DNA of 64,000 nt from Asticcacaulis sp. SL142 (GCF_026625745.1 NZ_CP113061.1:558001-622000); one strand, 5' to 3'. Positions 30,023 through 38,428 are shown, numbered from the stretch's first letter. The notes: generated by a model from the letters alone, not told the origin. Made by a program: numbers and translations.

Positions 30023-30556
30023 TCAATACCCTGCTAGATGCGGCCCTTGCTCGCACGCTGCGGCTGCAACAAGGCCGTTTAGCCAGTCTTGGTGACCATT
30101 AATCATAGGATTGGGCTTGGCCAGCGCCAACTCACGTGCGGGCGCGCCATTTTGGGTCTCTTGCGTCAGAATGCGCACACGACCGTGTGACAGATCCTCA
30201 ATCAGCCACGCATGGTGAACGTCCAGCCTGTCCGCTGCGCCCTCTTCACCTGCCCAACCATGCCAGGCGATGCGGGCAGGTTGGCCTTGAACCGGCGGCA
30301 CGCATTCGACGACGCGCGCGGGAACGGGAAAGCCGAACGTGCGGAAGAAAAAGCTATCTCCCATGGTAAGCTCGGGACCTCTGCCATCTTCAATATGCAC
30401 ATCTGATGCGTTCGAATAATAGGTCGGCCAGAGCGCAGGCTGGATAAGATACGGCCAAATGTCTGCTGCAGTAAGGCCGGCAACGATCACTTCGTTCGAT
30501 ACGTAATTGTCGGTGAAGCCGGGAACATAGCCCGCAGGCCAAAGTATGTCTGTCAA
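30023..30556 (-). CDS. SRPBCC (START-fold) family protein
   Basis: About 177 residues from a TTG at 30556 with GGAG at 30565-30568; longer in-frame starts reach 30673. Segments NYVSNEVIVAGLTAADIWPY, GDSFFFRTFGFPVPARVVEC and ARIAWHGWAG, then HAWLIEDLSHGRVRILTQE, fit a ligand-binding SRPBCC beta-grip with a long C-terminal helix (WLNGLVAAAA). Such proteins bind small hydrophobic ligands or act as cyclases; no catalytic claim can be made. It is divergent from a LysR regulator 110 bp away, the usual layout for a regulator and its target. Confidence 0.7.
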   Translation of the reverse strand: MTDILWPAGYVPGFTDNYVSNEVIVAGLTAADIWPYLIQPALWPTYYSNASDVHIEDGRGPELTMGDSFFFRTFGFPVPARVVECVPPVQGQPARIAWHGWAGEEGAADRLDVHHAWLIEDLSHGRVRILTQETQNGAPARELALAKPNPMINGHQDWLNGLVAAAACEQGPHLAGY

Positions 30557-30666
30557 GGTGGTTACTCCAATGGTGAAAAGCTTTGGAAAGCCATTAATAA
30601 AGTGCTGGAAAACTACAAAGCGTTCTGTCATAAGTCGAATTTTAAAAATGTATTTCTGATATTGAC

Positions 30667-31566
30667 GTGGCAAATATCAACTCGCTTGACCTCAATTTGC
30701 TCAAGGCTTTGGATGCTCTGATCGAGACTCGATCGGTAACCCAGGCCGCTTCACGATTGGGGCTAAGTCAGCCTGCTGTGAGTGGAGCCCTTGCGAGGCT
30801 ACGCGATGTCTTTGGCGATCCGCTCTTCGTCCGAGCTCAGCGCGGTCTTCTGCCGACACCGCGTGCACTGGAGATCGCAGAGCCACTCCGAAAAATGTTG
30901 ACAGAGGTTCAGGCACTGGTGCAGCCACATGCGTTCGTGCCGTCCGAAGCGCAGGTCACTTTTCGGATAGCCGCCACTGACTATGCACAAACGGCGATAG
31001 TACTGCCGCTTCTGAACGTGTTGGAACGGCAAGCACCGGGGATCAGGCTATCGGTCATCCCGGTGGATAACCGTTTCGCTGAAAGCCTGGCAGAGGGTAG
31101 GCTGGATATTGCACTGGTGACCCCCGAAATGTCGCCAGACACCCTTCGGACGCGAAAGCTTTTCGACGAAAACTATGTATGCGTTCTGCGCAAAGGCCAT
31201 CCCAACGCCGATGACCTTGATCTTGAGGCTTTCTGTGCCTTGAATCATGCCATCATGTCGCACGATGGAACTCAGTTCAGAGGGGCGACGGATACTGCCC
31301 TTGACCGGATGGGGTATAGTCGTCGGGTTGTCGCTACGCTTCCGAGTTTTTTAGTGGTTATTAACCTTGTGCGTGTTTCCGATACAATTGCTCTTATCCC
31401 CAGTCGTCTGACCTATGGAAGTGACGACATCGTTGTTCGCGAACCGCCTCTGTCGATCGAAGGATTTTCCAAAATTGCAGCTTGGCACGAAAGAATGCAT
31501 CAGGATCAGGCGCACGCATGGTTGAGGGCGCGGTTATCAGAGGCTGCATATGTGCCTGCACAATAG
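30667..31566 (+). CDS. LysR-family transcriptional regulator
   Basis: 299 residues from a GTG at 30667. N-terminal winged HTH: LDLNLLKALDALIETRSVTQ and AASRLGLSQPAVSGALARL, followed by GDPLFVRAQRGLLPTPRA, typical of LysR proteins in the NodD/LinR-like group. The periplasmic-binding-protein-like effector domain runs from about 90 to the end. It probably controls the divergent SRPBCC gene, binding the 110-bp spacer. The effector is unknown. No clear ribosome-binding site precedes the start. Confidence 0.9.
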   Translation: MANINSLDLNLLKALDALIETRSVTQAASRLGLSQPAVSGALARLRDVFGDPLFVRAQRGLLPTPRALEIAEPLRKMLTEVQALVQPHAFVPSEAQVTFRIAATDYAQTAIVLPLLNVLERQAPGIRLSVIPVDNRFAESLAEGRLDIALVTPEMSPDTLRTRKLFDENYVCVLRKGHPNADDLDLEAFCALNHAIMSHDGTQFRGATDTALDRMGYSRRVVATLPSFLVVINLVRVSDTIALIPSRLTYGSDDIVVREPPLSIEGFSKIAAWHERMHQDQAHAWLRARLSEAAYVPAQ

Positions 31567-32263
31567 ACTTCGATACACACGCGCGCTGATCTTACTTTGA
31601 AAGTCTTCGATCTGACCCTGGCCGATGCGAGTTCTCCTGCTGCGCGGTCAGTGCCCGCGACGGATTTCAGGTCCTTCAGAGGGCTGGTTTTTGCGGGCGC
31701 GAAGGTCTGTTCGGATGGTTAGGGTCGCGCCTCGGCCACCAAGCTATGTCGCAGTGTAATGATCAAAGCCGCTTTCGGCGCTGATCACGGAATCCTTGCT
31801 GGCGGCCCGTTTTCATGGGGTTGGGGATGAGGTACTGACCTAGGCCGTAACTTCCGCTTTAGGGAACACTTCTCACGCGCCGACAAAATGGCCGCTCCGG
31901 GCGCTCACGGGCCTAGATTGGAAAATTGAGTAAATTGGCGAAGGAGGGAGGGAAGGCCAGATAAAAGCAGTGCCTCCTTGATCGGCTAAGTCATTGTCTG
32001 CACATCGCTTTTTATGGAGACTCGGAAGAGTGCCAAGAGGCGATATCGCTTTAAGCGCTTGAAATTTCGAGTGATTTTAAGCCTCCTAGCCGCAATGGTG
32101 CAGAAAGCCTCTCCAGAGTGCCCTCGCGCTGGGCGCTCGCCCTGGCCTTTTTGGGGGCCGGGCGAGCGCTCCACCTGCGGTCAAACGGCGGGTTCCGGGG
32201 GTGTAACGAGTATCTGCTAATCTCCGAAGCAACGGTATCTTGGCTCCCGACCAAGGAGCCGAC
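31567..32263. other. 700-bp island region without a recognisable gene
   Basis: Both strands are rich in stops or lack family-like protein segments. The only structure I see is a long GC-rich hairpin at 32131-32171 and an AAGGAG ribosome-binding site at 32253-32258 for the next gene. It may be remnant DNA from earlier cargo. Confidence 0.5.
32131..32171. repeat. GC-rich hairpin upstream of the HTH gene
   Basis: Left arm GGGCGCTCGCCC then T and GGCC; loop TTTTTGGG; right arm GGCC then GGGCGAGCGCTC. This gives about 16 paired bases with one bulged T and one G-T pair. No T tract follows on the plus strand, so it is not a standard terminator. Confidence 0.6.
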
Positions 32264-32557
32264 ATGCCTTTCAACGCCACAGACAAAATCGCATATCGTA
32301 TTGATGAAGCCGTGAAGGCATCGGGCCTTGGTCGCTCGTTCTTGTATGAGAAAATGGCCGAGGGCAAACTACGGTCTGTCAAAGTTGGTGGCCGACGTCT
32401 GATCCTGCGCAATGACCTGGTCGATTTCCTCAATCAGGGAGGCGAACCAAAGCCGTCAGCGCAAGCCCCCTCGGTAGTGGTTCTAGAGGCTAGAATCGGG
32501 TCGACGGCCATTCGACGACCAGCGCAGTTAGAATTGCCCCTCAAGCCCCGTAGATAG
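32264..32557 (+). CDS. Excisionase-family helix-turn-helix protein
   Basis: 97 residues from ATG 32264, with AAGGAG five bases upstream. DNA-binding domain KIAYRIDEAVKASGLGRSFL, then YEKMAEGKLRSVKVGGRRLI and LRNDLVDFLNQ, the SAM/excisionase (MerR-like) winged HTH. A Pro/Arg-rich tail of about 45 residues follows. It may be the directionality factor for the island integrase or a regulator of the MNT-HEPN gene, which starts about 110 bp downstream. Confidence 0.8.
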   Translation: MPFNATDKIAYRIDEAVKASGLGRSFLYEKMAEGKLRSVKVGGRRLILRNDLVDFLNQGGEPKPSAQAPSVVVLEARIGSTAIRRPAQLELPLKPRR

Positions 32558-32665
32558 GGCCACATAGCCTCATGACTAAGTCTTGGCCAGGTCGTACTAT
32601 TTGAAAGCGGTAGCCCACACCCGGCTCAGGTGTTAGACTCTGGTATCAACGCTTCGGGATTCTCC

Positions 32666-33580
32666 ATGCTGACGGATCAGCTTTCTCACTTGCCAGACAC
32701 TAAACGCCGCGAACTTGAACGTGTGGTGCAGGTGCTGTTCGACGAGTTCGAGGACGCCATCAAGTCAAAGCTATCTGATAAGAAGAAACTGGGCCGCATC
32801 CTCAAGGTCATATTGTTCGGCTCTTATGCCCGTGGCGACTGGGTTGAAGACCGACTGTCGGGTTACCGCTCCGACTACGATCTTCTGATCGTCGTCAACA
32901 GTCACCAGTTCACCGACCTGCATGAATATTGGGCCAAGGCTGACGGGCATTTCATACGAGAACTAACCGTCACCCAGCATATCAAGACACCCGTGAACTT
33001 CATCGTTCACAGTCTTGAAGACGTCAATGATCAGTTGGCCAAAGGCAGGCCCTTCTTCTCGGACATCGCCCGCGATGGCATCATGTTATATGAGGCACCG
33101 GGCCATCCCTTGGCTAAGTCAAAGCCCCTGACGGATGATGAGATCAAAGCCGAAGCGCAGGGTTATTTTGAACAGTGGTTTATACGAGCAGAGCAATTTC
33201 TGTTCACAGCTCAAGACCAATTGGACCGCGACTGGCGAAGCATGTCTGCATTCAATTTCCACCAGGCGACTGAGTCACTTTACCACTGCGCCCTACTTGT
33301 CCTCACGCTGTATAGCCCCAAGAGCCACCGCATCACTATGCTAAGGTCTCAAGCAGAGGCTCTGGACGACCGCTTGAAGGTTATCTGGCCCAGTGAGACC
33401 AAACTGCACAGGCAAGCCTTTGATCGCCTCCGGAGGGCCTATATCGAGGCCCGCTATTCAGCGGAATACACCGTATCCATCGAGGAGCTAAATTGGCTGA
33501 ACGAACGAATTGCCGTGCTTCGGGATACGGTCAAGACGATTTGCAGGGAACGCCTTGCACCTCAGCAGCCCACGATATAG
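32666..33580 (+). CDS. Fused MNT nucleotidyltransferase - HEPN protein
   Basis: About 304 residues (317 codons if the GTG at 32630 is used). The first half is a minimal nucleotidyltransferase: LFGSYARGDW, then SDYDLLIVV, giving the GS and DxD catalytic residues. The second half, from about residue 150, is a HEPN helical domain of the PF05168 type: FNFHQATESLYHCALLVLTL and RRAYIEARYSAEYT. MNT and HEPN are usually two genes of a toxin-antitoxin pair in which MNT adenylylates HEPN. Here they are one chain. I see no R-x4-6-H RNase motif at the expected place. Island cargo, probably defence or element-maintenance related. Confidence 0.82.
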   Translation: MLTDQLSHLPDTKRRELERVVQVLFDEFEDAIKSKLSDKKKLGRILKVILFGSYARGDWVEDRLSGYRSDYDLLIVVNSHQFTDLHEYWAKADGHFIRELTVTQHIKTPVNFIVHSLEDVNDQLAKGRPFFSDIARDGIMLYEAPGHPLAKSKPLTDDEIKAEAQGYFEQWFIRAEQFLFTAQDQLDRDWRSMSAFNFHQATESLYHCALLVLTLYSPKSHRITMLRSQAEALDDRLKVIWPSETKLHRQAFDRLRRAYIEARYSAEYTVSIEELNWLNERIAVLRDTVKTICRERLAPQQPTI

Positions 33581-33834
33581 CGGTGCAGATTGGACAATAG
33601 GACTGCCTCGGAAGACGTACGGACAAGTCTTTGATCCTGGCATCGCGGAGAAGGCGACTAAAGGGTTGGTCGATAACGACTCATCGCTGTTGATATCGAA
33701 ATACATCTGAAAAATACCCGCATGTACCACGAGAGAGTGTGTTTTTGATGAGAACAGTGCAATGAATCCGTTGCATTAATGGCACGCGGTGTCCAAAAGC
33801 ATCCGGAAAAGTCCATCTGAAACCATAAAAAACG

Positions 33835-33855
33835 CTGGGGTCAATCCTGGGGTTT
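33835..33855 (+). promoter_or_regulatory. Paired putative integrase arm-binding sites, right end
   Basis: CTGGGGTCA at 33835-33843 and CTGGGGTTT at 33847-33855, with the same 12-bp period as the doublet at 24266-24286. They lie about 55 bp inside the tRNA-Ser end of the island. The stretch 33581-33834 before them holds no gene that I can support. Confidence 0.55.
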
Positions 33856-33907
33856 TGATTGCAGCGTTAAAAAATGACGAGCAAAAATAAATACTTATGC
33901 GCGGGAG

Positions 33908-33997
33908 TGGCGGACAGAGTGAGATTCGAACTCACGGTAGGCTTCCACCTACGGCGGTTTTCAAGACCGCTGCCTTAAACCACTCGGCCATCTGTCC
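33908..33997 (-). tRNA. tRNA-Ser (anticodon UGA)
   Basis: 90 nt including encoded CCA. Acceptor stem GGACAGA / TCTGTCC with discriminator G, D-arm GGCCGAGTGG, anticodon loop CTTGAAA with TGA, a long variable arm typical of tRNA-Ser, and T-arm GTGAGTTCGAATCTCAC. Its 3' end faces the island and supplies the proposed attachment core at 33908-33922. Confidence 0.97.
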
Positions 33998-34137
33998 GCA
34001 CGAGCAAGGTTTTGGGTCATAACCCGACTTTTCCGCAATTCCAAGCCGTTAACTAAGATTTTTCTCATTTTCAATAAATTATGCACAAGCCTCATCAACT
34101 GATGGGGCGCAGCAATGTGTAATGCGTAGGGTACGGC

Positions 34138-34917
34138 ATGACGATATATTCCGATATGGGAAAAGTCAGGCGTTCTGAATGGCTCAAATCAGGGGCACGC
34201 CATCTGTTGTGGGTATTAGCAATCATCTGCTTTGCCCTGATGAGCGCCTGCGCCGGACCGAAATACAAAATCAACAGCAACCCACCCGTCGCCGGGAATG
34301 GCACTTACCACTCCGGCACCCTCAAGCCCTACAAAATTCGTGGCCAGACCTACAGGCCAAGCATCCCCGACAAAGGCGATAGCTGGGTGGGCACCGCCTC
34401 ATGGTACGGCGCAGAATCACCTAACCCGACAACAGCCAATGGCGAATATTTCAACCCCAACGCCGTTTCCGCAGCCCACAAAACCCTGCCTTTACCGTCA
34501 ATCGTCGAAGTCAAAAATCTGGATAATGGCAAGATTTTAGTCCTGCGGGTCAATGATCGCGGGCCTTTCATTGATGGCAGACTGATTGACCTGTCAAAAG
34601 GGGCGGCTCGTGAACTGGGGGTGCTAGGGGCGGGGACAGCCAAGGTGCGCGTCACCTTTTTAGGCCCCGCCGCGCGGGGTCAGCAGGGGGCATCCATAGC
34701 GGCAAACGACGGTCGTTACCGCGTCCTGCTGGGCAGCTTTACCGTCAAGGAAAATGCTGATCGCGCCCGCGATAGACTTAGTGATATTTCCATAGAGCGG
34801 AAGGGTGAGCTTTATGTCGTCTCCATGGGGCCGTATGACGGCCCGGACAAGGCTGAGCGTGCCCGGCAAAAAGCCTTATCCGAAGGCTTTTTCGATGCGG
34901 TGCTGCGCAGAGAGTAA
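34138..34917 (+). CDS. rlpA: Septal-ring lytic transglycosylase RlpA-type lipoprotein
   Basis: A 259-residue outer-membrane-bound cell-wall enzyme. Lipoprotein signal ends in LMSACAG with Cys38. The double-psi beta-barrel domain at about 80-175 has GTASWYG, ANGEYFNPNAVSAAHKTLPL, VRVNDRGPFIDGRLIDLS and AAREL. The C-terminal SPOR domain (about 190-258) binds denuded glycan at the division site. RlpA cleaves naked glycan strands during septation. The first gene after the tRNA-Ser, so chromosomal backbone resumes here. tmk follows 80 bp later in the same direction. Confidence 0.93.
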   Translation: MTIYSDMGKVRRSEWLKSGARHLLWVLAIICFALMSACAGPKYKINSNPPVAGNGTYHSGTLKPYKIRGQTYRPSIPDKGDSWVGTASWYGAESPNPTTANGEYFNPNAVSAAHKTLPLPSIVEVKNLDNGKILVLRVNDRGPFIDGRLIDLSKGAARELGVLGAGTAKVRVTFLGPAARGQQGASIAANDGRYRVLLGSFTVKENADRARDRLSDISIERKGELYVVSMGPYDGPDKAERARQKALSEGFFDAVLRRE

Positions 34918-34996
34918 TTGGCGCTTAGCCCGTTTAAACGTGCATGGTTCCTGAAAATCGCTTCACACTTTGGGGATTGCACTTTAAGTTCCGGCC

Positions 34997-35635
34997 ATGC
35001 GTGGGAAATTCATTACATTTGAAGGCGGTGAGGGGGCGGGCAAGTCCACTCAGGTTAAGCTTCTGGTCAAGCGATTGCGTGATCTGGGATTAGAGGTCGT
35101 GCAGACTCGCGAGCCTGGTGGATCACCCGGCGCTGAGGCCTTGCGCGACCTTCTGGTCAAAGGCGACGCATCGCGCTGGTCACCGGTATCTGAGACCCTG
35201 ATGATGTACGCATCGCGTGCTGACCATCTGGAGAAGGTCATCCGGCCGGCGCTGGAACGCGGCGCATGGGTTGTCTGCGATCGGTTTGCCGATTCGACCC
35301 GCGCTTATCAGGGGGCGGGCGGAGGGATTTCGCCTGACTTCATCGAGCAGGTTGATCAGGTCGTGGTGGGGGATACCCAACCTGATCTGACATTGATTTT
35401 GGACATGCCGGTCGAGGTCGGCCTTATGCGTGCCAAAGGGCGCGGCGGCGATGAGGATCGGTTTGAAGCCAAGGGCATCGGCTTTCATGAGCGCCTGCGG
35501 CAGGGGTTTGTGAAACGTGCAGCCATAGCTCCTGACAGATATAAAATTATTGATGCTGATCAGAGTATTGAGATCATATCTTCAGATATATGGTCGCAAG
35601 CGGTGATGCAGTTTCCAGAACTTAAAGGGGCTTAA
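34997..35635 (+). CDS. tmk: Thymidylate kinase
   Basis: Phosphorylates dTMP to dTDP. 212 residues with P-loop FEGGEGAGKST near 8-18, TREPGGSPGAEALRDLLV, CDRFADSTRAYQGAGGG and a LID region (AKGRGGDEDRFEAKGIGF). These are diagnostic of bacterial TMK. It is followed two bases later by holB, the conserved tmk-holB-tatD-MBL order. Confidence 0.97.
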   Translation: MRGKFITFEGGEGAGKSTQVKLLVKRLRDLGLEVVQTREPGGSPGAEALRDLLVKGDASRWSPVSETLMMYASRADHLEKVIRPALERGAWVVCDRFADSTRAYQGAGGGISPDFIEQVDQVVVGDTQPDLTLILDMPVEVGLMRAKGRGGDEDRFEAKGIGFHERLRQGFVKRAAIAPDRYKIIDADQSIEIISSDIWSQAVMQFPELKGA

Positions 35636-35637
35636 AA

Positions 35638-36654
35638 ATGGCCTCCCCAGCCTTGGTCGAGGATGCAACGCTTCATCCGCGTAATACTTATGAGTACCGT
35701 CAGAATGAGGTCGCAGAGCAGGCGTTTATGGATACCTATGGGCGCGGGCGTCTGCATCATGCCTGGCTGTTATGCGGCCCACAAGGGCTGGGAAAAGCGA
35801 CCTTTGCCTATCGGGCCGCCCGATTCCTGATGGGAAAAGTTTGCGACCCGTCTTTGGGGCTTATGGGTGTTTCACCGCAAGATCCGGATGCCAAACTCAT
35901 TGCCGCACAGTCTCATCCTGACATGCTTTCTATTGAGCGCGAAGCCAATGACAGCGGCAAACTAAAGAAGAACATCAGCGTCGAAGCGATCCGCGAGGTC
36001 GGTGTGTTTTTCTCAAAAGCACCATCCCGGTCACCATATCGTGTGACCCTAATCGACTCCGTTGATGATTTAAACATCAATTCAGCCAATGCTTTATTGA
36101 AGATTCTTGAAGAGCCACCTGAGCGGGGAATATTGTTTCTGGTATCTCATTCGCCGGGGAAGCTGCTTGCTACCATTCGGTCGCGTTGCCGTCGCTTAAC
36201 TTTCGCGCCGTGGCAGGATGAGGCTGTACGCGCCTTCATTGAACCCGATGTTGATGTTCGTGGGGATGATCTAGCTCGCCTGATTAGCATGGCAAAGGGC
36301 TCTCCGGGCAGGGCTCTGAAACTCTGGCAGGATAAGGCACTCGATATGGATGATCTGGCGGGTCGCATCCTGTCATCTTCGCCGCCGCCCCGTGCTGAAT
36401 TGATCCGTTATGCCACCGAGTTTAAAACCAGTTCAGCGCGTAGTGACGGAGCCAAAAAGTTCAGCCTGTTTATGGATATGCTGTGCGAGCAAGTTCGCGA
36501 GCGTGCCCTAAGTAGCCATCCCTATGGTCGCGCAAAACAATGGGCGGATTTGTGGGCGCGGTTAAGCACGGTCACCGCTGAAACCGAAGCCGTGAACCTT
36601 GATCGCGGAGAATATTTCTGGGCTTTATGCCGGGATATCAGAGAGATTGCCTGA
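35638..36654 (+). CDS. holB: DNA polymerase III delta' subunit
   Basis: Clamp-loader subunit, 338 residues. AAA+ domain 1 has HHAWLLCGPQGLGKATFAYR (P-loop), SVEAIREVGVFFSKAP, VTLIDSVDDLNINSANALLK (Walker B-like) and ILEEPPERGILFLVSHSPGK with the SRC motif RSRCRRL nearby. No zinc-binding Cys cluster is obvious, as in many alphaproteobacterial HolB proteins. Two bases after tmk and two bases before tatD, so an operon. Confidence 0.93.
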   Translation: MASPALVEDATLHPRNTYEYRQNEVAEQAFMDTYGRGRLHHAWLLCGPQGLGKATFAYRAARFLMGKVCDPSLGLMGVSPQDPDAKLIAAQSHPDMLSIEREANDSGKLKKNISVEAIREVGVFFSKAPSRSPYRVTLIDSVDDLNINSANALLKILEEPPERGILFLVSHSPGKLLATIRSRCRRLTFAPWQDEAVRAFIEPDVDVRGDDLARLISMAKGSPGRALKLWQDKALDMDDLAGRILSSSPPPRAELIRYATEFKTSSARSDGAKKFSLFMDMLCEQVRERALSSHPYGRAKQWADLWARLSTVTAETEAVNLDRGEYFWALCRDIREIA

Positions 36655-36656
36655 CT

Positions 36657-37445
36657 ATGCTTATCGATAGCCATGTAAACCTTCACGCCCCTCAATATGA
36701 TGAAGACCGCGAAGATACCATTCTTCGTGCCCGTGCGGCCGGTGTGGGACTTATGGTCAATATCTGCGACCGCGTATCAAATTTCGAGGCCTGTTATAAG
36801 ATTGCCCGCGACAATCCGGATATCTGGGCGACGGTCGGGACACATCCGCACGAAGCCAGAGAAAATCCCGAACTCAGCGCGGCCACCCTGATCGATTTAG
36901 CCAAATTACCCAAAGTGGTGGGAATAGGGGAGTGCGGTCTCGATTTTCACTACGACTACAGCCCACGCGATATTCAGGCAAAGGTGTTTCGGGCGCACAT
37001 CGAAGCCGCCCGAGACAGCGGATTGCCTCTGGTGGTTCACACCCGTGAAGCCGATGAGGTCATGTGGGATATATTGAGTTGCGAACATCGCAACGGCGAA
37101 TTTAAATTTCTGCTGCATTGTTACACAAGTGGCGTAGAACTGGCGCGAAAAGCCGTCGATCTTGGGGCCTGGTTTTCCGTCTCAGGCATTGCGACCTTCA
37201 AGGCCGCTCAGGATGTGCGCGACATCATCAAAGACATGCCAGCGGATCGGATTATCGTCGAAACCGACTGCCCGTATCTGGCCCCCATACCTTGGCGTGG
37301 CCGACGCAATGAACCGGCCTATGTCACGCACGTTTATGACAAACTGGCGGAAATACGTGGATGGAGCCTTGAAGAGACCCGGAAACTGACTGAGGATGCT
37401 TTTTTTGAGCTGTTTGATCGCATTTCCAAACCTGTAATCTCATGA
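36657..37445 (+). CDS. TatD-family metal-dependent DNase/hydrolase
   Basis: 262 residues from ATG 36657. TIM-barrel hydrolase with HPHEA, IGECGLDFHYDYSPRDIQ, HTREADEVMWDILS and IIVETDCPYLAPIPWRGRRN. At the N-terminus it reads IDSHVNLHAPQYDED, so the second His of the usual HxH metal pair is Asn. E. coli TatD also lacks this pair, so activity is not excluded. Likely a 3'-5' exonuclease or related nuclease. It overlaps the next gene by four bases (ATGA). Confidence 0.88.
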   Translation: MLIDSHVNLHAPQYDEDREDTILRARAAGVGLMVNICDRVSNFEACYKIARDNPDIWATVGTHPHEARENPELSAATLIDLAKLPKVVGIGECGLDFHYDYSPRDIQAKVFRAHIEAARDSGLPLVVHTREADEVMWDILSCEHRNGEFKFLLHCYTSGVELARKAVDLGAWFSVSGIATFKAAQDVRDIIKDMPADRIIVETDCPYLAPIPWRGRRNEPAYVTHVYDKLAEIRGWSLEETRKLTEDAFFELFDRISKPVIS

Positions 37446-38254
37446 CAAAAATCATTGAAATTGATGTCCTTGGGTCTGGATGCTCAAGTGGCGTCCCAAG
37501 AGTTGACGGTTACTGGGGAGCTTGTGACCCTACAAACCCCAGAAACCGTAGATCCCGGTGCAGTGCTGCGGTGGCCATTTATGATGATCAAACGCCAGAT
37601 CAGCGCACTCAGGTCATCATAGATACATCGCCAGAGTTCCGGGAGCAGGTGCTGCGCGCAGAAATCAAACATCTGGATGCAATATTGTGGACCCACGATC
37701 ACGCAGATCAGTCCCATGGCATTGATGATATGAGATTTTTCGCCATTGCCAATCGTCGTAACATTGACGCCTATATGGATCAGGCAACCTATAACGGCCT
37801 TTTTCATCGCTTTGAGTATGTTTTTACGGGAAAATTTGGTTATCCGCCAATTTGCACAGCTCATATCATTCCTGATCATGGAACCTTCTGGAATGTTATG
37901 GGAAATGGCGGTGCGCTGCCGGTGCTGACTTTTGAACAGGAGCATGGCCCGATAAAATCTGTCGGCTATCGCATTGGTGAGTTTGCCTATTCCAGTGATG
38001 TCTCTGATATCAGCGATGATAATTTCGAGCACTTAAAGGGCCTGAAGCTATGGGTCGTCGACGCTTTGCGTTTGGCACCACATCCGACGCACGCACATGT
38101 TGAAAAGACGCTAGGCTGGATTGAGCGGGTTAAACCCGAAAGAGCCATCCTGACCAACTTGCATCAGGATCTGGATTACAGCGCTTTGAAATCCATGCTG
38201 CCTGAACATGTAGAACCGGCTTATGACGGCATGAAAATCAAACTGATCGCATAA
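37442..38254 (+). CDS. MBL-fold metallo-hydrolase (PhnP-like)
   Basis: 270 residues. GSGCSSGVPRVDGYWGACDP at the N-terminus with several Cys, then THDHADQSHGIDDMR (HxHxDH zinc motif), IIPDHGTFW, AYSSDVSDISDDNF (metal-bridging Asp) and LTNLHQDLDY. This fold resembles phosphoribosyl 1,2-cyclic phosphodiesterase PhnP, but no phn genes are nearby. The family is commonly found after tatD in alphaproteobacteria. Last gene of the tmk operon. Confidence 0.88.
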   Translation: MTKIIEIDVLGSGCSSGVPRVDGYWGACDPTNPRNRRSRCSAAVAIYDDQTPDQRTQVIIDTSPEFREQVLRAEIKHLDAILWTHDHADQSHGIDDMRFFAIANRRNIDAYMDQATYNGLFHRFEYVFTGKFGYPPICTAHIIPDHGTFWNVMGNGGALPVLTFEQEHGPIKSVGYRIGEFAYSSDVSDISDDNFEHLKGLKLWVVDALRLAPHPTHAHVEKTLGWIERVKPERAILTNLHQDLDYSALKSMLPEHVEPAYDGMKIKLIA

Positions 38255-38267
38255 GGAATTTCCCATA

Positions 38268-38381
38268 ATGTTTATTATGCGAAAATTGATAGTCGTTGGG
38301 TGGACTCTATTTGGAAGCGCGACTTGTCTTAGTTTTAAGGCCCTACGGGCCAGGCAGAACCCACAAATCCCTTGTGTATAG
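38268..38381 (+). CDS. Possible 37-residue peptide
   Basis: ATG 38268, with AAGGAA ten bases upstream. Encodes a hydrophobic start (RKLIVVGWTLFGSATCLSF) and a short basic tail. No family is recognised. It may be real or chance coding at the edge of the decayed gene that follows. Confidence 0.2.
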   Translation: MFIMRKLIVVGWTLFGSATCLSFKALRARQNPQIPCV

Positions 38382-38428
38382 GATTTGAAGAGTCCTCCGA
38401 AAAGCGCAACCTGAATTTCCATGCCTGT

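Larger units (their letters stand above)
24131..33907. mobile_element. Putative integrative island at tRNA-Ser(UGA)
   Basis: The proposed left end is a 15-bp copy (14 of 15 identical) of the last 15 bases of tRNA-Ser including CCA. The right end is the tRNA gene itself. Inside each end lies a pair of CTGGGGTCA-like motifs with the same 12-bp period, resembling integrase arm sites. A P4-type integrase reads inward from the left end. Cargo: GH95 glycosidase, IS3-family element, SRPBCC protein, LysR regulator, HTH protein and MNT-HEPN protein. About 9.8 kb. Boundaries are inferred from sequence alone. Confidence 0.65.

Noticed and set aside
29808-30056. Minus-strand frame between the IS and the SRPBCC gene
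   Set aside because: No recognisable family and low-complexity composition; it overlaps the IS right end, so it is a chance frame.
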